From: Stenogyne calaminthoides
Lineage: Eukaryota > Streptophyta > Magnoliopsida > Lamiales > Lamiaceae
DNA: 64,000 bases
NCBI GenBank assembly: GCA_037126765.1
Contig: JBBCBC010000027.1
Location: forward strand, 5,914,406-5,978,405
Reading direction: 5' to 3'
A model generated the notes under the pieces. That model worked only from the letters and a program-made list of their open reading frames with translations, searched no databases and was not told the DNA's origin. The translations under genes were made by a program, and so were the position numbers. Shown one piece after another: positions 57,063 through 64,000 of the stretch (within the stretch, counting starts at the first letter, position 1; every line of letters starts with the position of its first letter).

Positions 57063-57254
57063 TCAAAAAATTAAAACTCTGTCTTCAAAAGACAGGTGCA
57101 CTTCTCCCACTGCTTCAGTTGCCACTCTCGTAGCATCGCCCAGTGTGATGAGGACCTCACTCCCACTAGGTTGTCGGGTCCGCTTGAACCCCTGTAATGT
57201 GAAACAAACATGATTAGTGGAACCCGTATCCACCACCCACAAAATGGGAGGCAT
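57063..57254 (-). pseudogene. Copia3 protease
   Basis: WVVDTGSTNHVC aspartic protease active site (D-T-G), 63 residues, in a different frame from gag with an overlap, so one frameshift separates them. Confidence 0.8.
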
Positions 57255-58134
57255 ACGCCGCTAAACAAGTTTCAACAACTAGTGCGTGAGAATTACCTTT
57301 CTTTCCATCACTTTTGGGTCTGGAACAGGCTGACCTCCAATGTCCTTTCTCACCGCAGTTGAAGCACTTCCCCTTAGCTGGCTTGTTCACTCCACCACCC
57401 TTTTTCACCTTATCTTTGCCATTCGCAACACTTGAGTTCACTTGCTTGTGGCCTTTGTTCCTTTTCTTGTTCTTACCACCCATTGGTCTAGAAGAAGAAG
57501 AAGGTCTGTTTGCCACCAAGGCTTGGCTCTTCTGCCCCAATATCGCCTCTGCCGAGACTAAAGCTTGCAACATATCAGGCATCGAGAACTTCTGATTATT
57601 CATCTGGTAGTTCAACCTGAACTGTTCAAAGCTTTTCGGCAGAGAGTGGAGCACGAAATCGATTTGGGTCTCGATATCGTATTCAGCGCCAAGTACCTCA
57701 AGTTTATTAAGGTGAGCCATCATCTGGAGAACGTGCTCCCTTACGGGCGTTCCCTCCACCATTTTCATAGAGAGCAAGTCCCTCATGGTGATCTGACGAG
57801 CCACACGGTTCTGATGTTGAAACATCGCTTTAAGACTAGTCATGATTCCCACAGTGGTCTCAACGTTCTGGTGTTGGTGTTGCAACACATCTGACATAGA
57901 AGCCAAGATGGTACACTTTGCCATTTCGTTAGACCGCTCCCAGTCAGCATACTCTTTCTTAACCGTTTTAGTGGACTCATCTGATGGTTTATCCGGTTTA
58001 GGTGTGGTCAGAACCCAGTTATGGCTTTGTGCAGTGAGGACAATAGTGAGTTTTCGATTCCAATCAACAAAATTTTCTCCAGTGAGCAAATTGTCTTTCA
58101 GTATATTGAATAGTGGATTAAAAGGTTGCGACAT
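57214..58134 (-). CDS. Copia3 gag
   Basis: An intact 306-residue gag. The N-terminal part (NLLTGENFVDWNRKLTIVL, then DVLQHQHQNVETTVGIMTSL) is the capsid domain and FVLHSLPKSFEQFRLNYQMN is a conserved copia gag motif. A Lys/Gly-rich linker leads to a CX2CX4HX4C zinc knuckle (CFNCGEKGHWRSAC). The frame then overlaps the protease in another frame and ends at GGGYGFH. Gag packages the element RNA in virus-like particles. This is the longest undamaged element protein on the minus strand. The start MSQPFNPLFNILKDN is natural for the family. Confidence 0.85.
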   Translation of the reverse strand: MSQPFNPLFNILKDNLLTGENFVDWNRKLTIVLTAQSHNWVLTTPKPDKPSDESTKTVKKEYADWERSNEMAKCTILASMSDVLQHQHQNVETTVGIMTSLKAMFQHQNRVARQITMRDLLSMKMVEGTPVREHVLQMMAHLNKLEVLGAEYDIETQIDFVLHSLPKSFEQFRLNYQMNNQKFSMPDMLQALVSAEAILGQKSQALVANRPSSSSRPMGGKNKKRNKGHKQVNSSVANGKDKVKKGGGVNKPAKGKCFNCGEKGHWRSACSRPKSDGKKGNSHALVVETCLAAYASHFVGGGYGFH

Positions 58135-59645
58135 GATGAACTGAAATAAATAATAATATGCATAAGCACAAATATATCACAAGGTTCGATCACATGCATC
58201 ATATTTAAAATCTCAAAAAAAATATGAACATGTATCAGCCAACATCTCAAAACAGTTTAAATAAGCCACGTTGGGTGGGTCATTATTTAAACACATTCAA
58301 GCAGGTTACAAACAAGAACAATTACAAACCTTTAATATCCAGATTAATAGTTGGCTCCCACTTGACCAATATAAAATTGACAGGGACTTCGGGGAAGTAT
58401 ATGCATATCAATTTTATACCTAAGTAATCACCATGATTAAATATAGAATTATTATTTCGCTTTGATCGAGCCTCGTTGGGAGGGTCATCGTCGCCACTAG
58501 TAATAACCCACAATCATCCGTTTGGAATTTATTCATGTGAAACCTATCTTTTGACCGTCCCGTTGGGGGAATTTCTCCAAAAGAATTCACAAATAAATAA
58601 ATCATGGAGGTCAAAATTAATTCAATTTTATTATCCGGAATAAAATTGTCAATTAATTATTTAAACATACTTAGTAATTTTTAAGGTGAGATTTTTCCAT
58701 TTGGCAACCCTCATGCAAACACATTTAAACAAATTAAATAAAGCATAAGATAGCCCAAATAAATCAAGCAAAACAGAAAAATAAACAGATTGGGCACAAC
58801 TTATCCAATTGTCATGGTTTGATTTTTCTTGACTTGATCTTGAAGAAACACGTCTCGAATTTCTCCCACTCGTTCGTCTCGAAAAAATACTTCGTCTCGA
58901 AATGCCACGCCAAGCGGCTTCGCGGATGGATGCACTTCAGATCCAGGCCGACCCTTGGCAGCCTCGATTTCGGCACCGCCCTCCGGGGCGCGCCCGCTGG
59001 AATGCCCCCGGCTGCGCGCCACCTCGGCGAATGTCGGCGTCAGCGGCTCGGCGGCGGCAGCGCGTCAGCAGCGTCGCCCGCCTCCGCCTTGCCGCGACCT
59101 CGGCAGCCCAGCGTCCTGCGCTGGCGCCCTCGCCCAGCGCCCAGCGTCTCTCGGCGCCCGTCGCTTGGCGTCTTGCAGCGCCGCGGTACAGCGTCGCGTC
59201 CCGCATCGCCGTGTCGCTGACCACGTTCCTTGGCCTTCCGGCGGTCCGGCCTCGCCTAACGCCCGTGCTGCCAGCCAGCGCCAGCGTAGCCTTCTGGCGC
59301 GGTTCTGTTTTTGTCCTTCAATTCTTCGTCTCTTCGTTCCCGATCCGGTTACAATTTATTACAAAAAATAATTAAACCTAGATCTAGACTAGTCTATTAC
59401 AATGATCAAATCAAACAAATCCTAGTCTACTCGCGTGGATTTTCTCACGAGGCAAAAACAAACCCGAAACTAATCAATTAAAACCACAATTTATATGCAT
59501 GCATAAATAAACACATTAAAATCCATGACAATTGGATACCGCAAAAACAGATCTAATAGTTCTACTATCCAATTTCAAATTTAATGTCCGCGAATTAAAT
59601 TACAATTTAAAAATTCAGAGTCCAAACCGTGGGCTCGATACCAAT
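58135..59645 (-). other. Copia3 leader with GC-rich segment
   Basis: Untranslated leader between the 5' LTR and gag. 58910-59290 is very GC-rich in a genome that is otherwise AT-rich, with overlapping open frames on both strands as a by-product of composition. The primer binding site is at 59632-59643 (complement). The related leader at 35870-36060 in U3 is also GC-rich but differs in sequence. Confidence 0.7.
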
Positions 59646-61488
59646 TGTTGGGGAATGAGTTGCACAGATCTATTCGGGGTGAATATTTAAATACAAATTT
59701 AATTCATTAATTATTACTAGCATGAATTAATCCTATATTAATTCAAATAATAATTGCAACAACATATCATGCATATAAAAAGCCACGTAAAACCTACGCA
59801 TGCGGAATCTACAGGTTTACGTGAACGTACCTCTCGGGATGGCAGTGAATTCGGTTGGACGGACTAACCAAAAGGACTTCCCAAGTATTCCCTTAGCCCT
59901 TGCTCAACTATCCGGTGGAAGGACACTTGTCGAACAATTAACAAAAGGAAAAAATAAACTTTGTTGCACCACTTATGTGGATTTGCTAATTTTTTCAGCA
60001 CATGGAATTGTACTTGGGAATGAACTAATCATCCCCTATTTATAGGAGAGGAGTGGTCGAAAATTCTTGTAGAAAATCAATGTGGGAAAAGACTTTTCTT
60101 GATCACCAAGAAATCTTGAATATATCTCCTATATTCTTTTTTCCATAATAAAAATATTCCACAAAAATCCCACCTCCTCAATATATGGAATTTTCAAAAA
60201 TTTGGAGTGCAAGATTCCAAGATTTGGATCTTCTTGAATTTATGAGATATTCTTGTATTTCAAGAAATACATATCTTCCATAATATCTTTTCAAGAAAAT
60301 CAAGAAAATCTTTCTTGCCCACTATATTTTCAAAAATTTCGAACTCATCATTATAGATAACCAAGTGGGAGATTTCTTGAATTTATTGAGATAATCTTGT
60401 ATTCCAAGAATACATATCTTCATTCCATAACAAAATTCAAAGAAAATATTTCTCCCAATTTTATCTATAAAATTCGAAATATACATGGAAAAATAAGCAA
60501 CAATATTTATTTTATTTTAATCACATTTTCAGTTAATGGACTATATGTTGGGCTACCCAGGGGGCCTTTAGGAGAATTAAGATTGGACCTTCTAATGGAC
60601 CTTGAATATCTAATATTGAGCCACAATATAATTCAAGCCCATAAATATTAATTAATCCCACTACATAATTAATATTGCACTATCCATCTTAACCCATATT
60701 ACAGTCAATATGGCTCCCGGTCATTATTTCCCGTGTTTAAGATTATCTAGCCCATTAATTAATTCAAGCCACTGAAATAGATTTCTATTAATTAACATCT
60801 TTTGTCCTTGGTCGAGGAACGGTTCAACATTATTATCCATACCGGAAACTAATCCACTTGCAAGATTTGGTATGATAAAGCTTATGAACCTCCCAAGGGG
60901 GCAAATCGAACAAGCGTACTTGCACACGATTCTTCGTATTAAATCTTAGCAATCACATGTGACTAATAATATTGCCCAAGATAAAAAGTATTGAATCTCT
61001 TTGATTCGCTACCCATGATAAGTCAAAGCAATAGTTACCAATCCCACGTGATCCTATTTAAGGGACGAAGGTTAAGAAACAACGAACCACTGAGGTCTAA
61101 TTCTTCCTTGTTCAGTTCTGAAGAATTTATCCTCCTGTAGGTCCTATTCAGTGCATCAGTCATGCACTAGTGTAATCTCTTGGTCAAGACAAACCAATCT
61201 GAGCCTTACACCTCAACCTTTCGCGATGGGTTGTTCATTTCCATCTAGGTCGTGAATGGCGTACTTTTAGTTACAAGGGACTGTTAATTTAATCTTCTGT
61301 GATCTAGTATCACTAAATTAACTACAATGTAACACGTACGAATTATTGAACAGTTATGCAGTAAATATATGTAACATTCAATCATATTTAAAGCATCAGT
61401 GATAAACAATTTATTTCAGTAAATAAGTCTGGAAATTCAGTTTCGATTATACAAAGTAAAAAGCATATTTTTCAGTATAATCCCAACA
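59646..61488 (-). repeat. Copia3 5' LTR
   Basis: 1,843 bp. Minus-strand TATA box (complement CTATTTATAG, 60036-60045). Its CAG/CTG sites agree with the related LTR at 36378-38080. Confidence 0.92.
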
Positions 61489-62154
61489 GGAACAACGAAA
61501 ATGGTGGACAAAACTTTAAAATTCAGAACCAGGTTGCCAGCTCGTAATTACACCTTTCATGCTCCTCCAATGTTGATGGGTTTCCCAGCTGTATCCGAAC
61601 ACATTAATCCACGTACTACCACGATGAGTACCAACAACGAGTCTCCTGTTATGCTTCATAACTTCCAGATTCAGAACTAGGTCGCCAATTGCATTAACCA
61701 TTACCAGGCACTCAATCGACATGTTCAGAATTCCTCCAACCAATTTGAATTCGGGATGCCACAATCAGTTCAATATGAAAGTGTTCTTTTAGATGAAGGA
61801 TTCCATGCTCCTACACGGTTGACGGATTCGGTAATGTTGATCCATCGCAACTACTTTCAACGTTTAACAACATGGACGAGCAGCTGAACGTGGAAACCGG
61901 ATTTTATCATGAGAATCAGATTTCTGCCCTCCCAGATGCTTTTAGTTACAGTGATCAAAGTACGAGCAGTGTTGCAACCAATCCAAATGCCAACACTGGT
62001 TTTCATCTGAGCAGAACGTGCATGAGGAATTCATTGATGAATTATTTAATATAATTTATTCTCCCGTCCTCCCAAACACGTTTGATGGCAGTGATCCAAA
62101 CGACACTACTGTTGATTCTACTCACACCTATCCCAAAAATGATTCAGACTCATC
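61489..62154 (+). pseudogene. P2 (U4) exon 5, part after Copia3
   Basis: Continues the exon from 52259 after the GGAAC duplication. The QVASS stop is at about 61546. A further deletion of about 75 bases (TTGACGGATTCGG) removes the GFPAVPEHINP block kept in U1. The end matches 7692 with TCA in place of the stop. Confidence 0.8.
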
Positions 62155-64000
62155 AACCTTTTTTATTCATTTGAGATATTATCTTATCCTACGTGACAAG
62201 AATTTGAACAAATTTTAACGTTCGTTATTTCTTTCTTATTTTCTGATGTCATTTTTATGTACAGATCGAATATTGATCCTTAATGGTTGGGAACCTTATA
62301 AAGTTTTGTTATTTTTTTTTTACTAGATACGAATAGGAGGATGTCTATTTATTATTTATGGATTAGAGTTTTTGTAGTTCGTTAACTTTGTTTTGTTTTG
62401 AAATTGGTCCAATTATTTTAATTTTTTTATTTTCGTCCTTATAAATTATCAAAATTTTTGAAATTGATCATTTAACTCACTTAAGAAAGTTAAGTACTAG
62501 ACAGGTAATCGCTACATATTTAATTTTTTTTTCTTTAATTTTAAAACTGACTTTATTACTCCTAATAATTTTTTGTCGTAATTTTTTAGCGTATTTTATA
62601 TTTAATTATTTTGTTTTTCTCTTTAATTTTGAACTAGACTACTTTAATCCTAATAATTTTGGATCGAATTTTTTTAACGTATTTTATATTTAATTATTTT
62701 ATTTTTTTCTTTAACTTTGAACTAGTCTTTTTTAATCCTAATAATTTTGGGTCGAAATTTTTTAGAGTATTTTTTAATCCTCATAACATTTATATGGGCC
62801 GGGAGTGTATATGTGAGAGAAGGATTTAATTTTTGGGAAATGATTTTACTTGTTTGAAGAAAGCAGGGGATAGTAATAGAGGAGTTGATATAAAATTTTG
62901 GTCTCCATTTGTTGTTCCTATATTTTGGTCTTTTTTCCACCGAAAAATATAAAATTTTGTCTTTCTTTTTTTATCAACACAAGTCACATGTAGTTAATTG
63001 GGGTTTCCCGAGTTTGTAGTTAACGTGGACGTTAAAAATTCATTGTTTCCGAACTTGGGAGAAATTTTCTTGTTCTTTCTAATTTTTAAGAAAAATGAAC
63101 TTTTCTTTTAACGATCAGTATTCACATCAGATACGAGCTCGGAAACCCGCATTTTAACCGATACGTGACTTGCGCATGACTGAAAATGATAAAATTTTCT
63201 ATTTTTCGATAAAAATGGGACCAAAATTGAACAATCGAAATAGTTAGGAGACCAAAATTAGATAGTTAATTTTTTGGAACAAAAAACGAATTACAGGAAA
63301 GTTATGGGACCAAAAAACTTTTTTTCTCCAAAAAACTTTATCCTATTATTTATGGTTATGACTTGTGCCTATCTCATCCCTTCCCTAATTGTCATTCTCT
63401 ATTTCGTTACTTCCCACCAATCCCTCCACTTGATTCCCACTCGCTCACCAATTCCTCCCTCTATAAATATGTCTTTACTCGATTTTTTCGTCTCCATTTG
63501 TTGTTTCTACATTTTTTTTTCTGTCTTCGTCGAGGTTCGAGCAGAGTTGAAATTTGATTCGAAACAAGTAGGAAAACTGATGGAATAGTTGGAACCGATG
63601 AAGGCGACGCTGCCGCTACAGATGGGAGAGAGGCGGTGGTTTTGAACAGAGGTGAGAATCCAATTTTCAAATCCCTATTTTTTTTTAAAAAAAAAAAAAT
63701 ATACAAATGAAATGAGAGATTGAGAATTTAAAGAGTGGGTATAGGATGAAGGAATAAAATAGAGAGTGAGAATTAAGGGTAGAATTCCACCAAGGACAAA
63801 GAAAGACATTTTTTAGAAATTGGGCAAAAAAGATGATGGACACTTGAAATTTTACATTTTTGTATAAATTCTCAAAACCAAGGGTCCGCAAACTGTCTAT
63901 ACATTTGTAATTTTCGTAGGTAAAAAAATTACCTACACATTTAATTCCCTAGACAATTTATATTTTCGTAGACAATTATATTTTTATTTTAAAAATGACC
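62155..64000. other. 3' flank of P2 (U4), no gene recognised
   Basis: Repeats 7693-9560: the three-copy tandem repeat (62518-62775), the unidentified possible exon fragment (about 63530-63655, here with TATAAATATG upstream at 63462) and the CACTA-like remnant at the window end. Confidence 0.45.

Larger units (their letters stand above)
52260..61488 (-). mobile_element. Copia3 LTR retrotransposon, inserted in P2 exon 5
   Basis: 9,229 bp, target duplication GGAAC (52255-52259, 61489-61493), long LTRs (52260-54104 as 3', 59646-61488 as 5'). On the minus strand: primer binding site TGGTATCGAGCC (complement of 59632-59643, resembling the initiator-Met tRNA site minus one base), a GC-rich leader, gag, protease, GAG-pre-integrase, a decayed integrase, reverse transcriptase, RNase H and a polypurine tract (AAGTGGGAGAT, complement near 54105-54115). 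The LTRs are nearly identical outside one patch, so the insertion looks recent, yet the interior is badly broken. Confidence 0.95.
46338..64000 (+). repeat. Tandem array unit U4 (continues past the window)
   Basis: Carries P1 and P2 in the same order as U1, but without the 1,057-bp duplication and with Copia3 inserted in P2 exon 5. The window ends in the AT-rich DNA after P2, before the place where gene A would be. Confidence 0.8.

Noticed and set aside
58900..59330. Bacterial contamination as the source of the GC-rich segment
   Set aside because: It lies inside a complete retrotransposon with matched LTRs, and a related element in U3 has a GC-rich leader at the same place.
58819..59375. Overlapping Arg/Ala/Pro-rich ORFs of 95-157 residues on both strands
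   Set aside because: Lack of stops is expected in this GC-rich leader; no recognisable domain, and several frames are open at once.

Overview
The window looks like nuclear DNA of a flowering plant, probably a eudicot. It is AT-rich and dense in introns, MITEs and Ty1/copia retrotransposons, and its only host gene family is a plant-type response regulator. I cannot name the species.

The backbone is a direct tandem array of four partly degraded units, all reading on the + strand: U1 (about 60-19141), U2 (19154-33371), U3 (33372-46337) and U4 (46338 to beyond the window). The complete unit layout is: pseudogene P1, pseudogene P2, an AT-rich stretch, gene A, a repeat-rich spacer, and a near-palindromic MITE ('M'). 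P1, P2 and A are all type-B response regulators (phospho-receiver domain followed by a Myb-like GARP DNA-binding domain) with one shared five-exon structure.

Only one copy is intact: A1 at 15827-17803, which I predict to be a 421-residue protein. A2 (29906-31883) has a 1-base deletion in exon 3 and a 1-base insertion in exon 4. A3 (from 44959) is a stub of exon 1 fused to 3' flanking DNA by a deletion of about 2.0 kb. P1 and P2 copies carry stops, lost splice sites, missing exons and MITE or retrotransposon insertions.

Mobile elements date the array. A 4.2-kb copia element (Copia1, 10241-14439 and 24285-28483) and a 286-bp TRIM (15218-15503 and 29297-29582) sit at the same sites in U1 and U2. 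U3 has the empty target for both, with a single copy of the target duplication. U1 and U2 therefore separated after those insertions. U3 has its own copia (Copia2, 39949-44755, minus strand) and a truncated long-LTR element (35729-38080). U4 has a 9.2-kb copia (Copia3, 52260-61488, minus strand) inserted in exon 5 of P2 with a GGAAC duplication.

The most unusual signals are these: (i) copy-specific sequence changes clustered on CAG/CTG trinucleotides inside transposons, which I suspect reflect CHG-methylated DNA misread in the source assembly; (ii) an atypical receiver (Asp-Gly in place of the acidic pair) in the one intact gene; (iii) a Copia1 lineage lacking most of its reverse transcriptase; (iv) very GC-rich leaders in the Copia3 family; (v) a minisatellite grown from the end of an exon.
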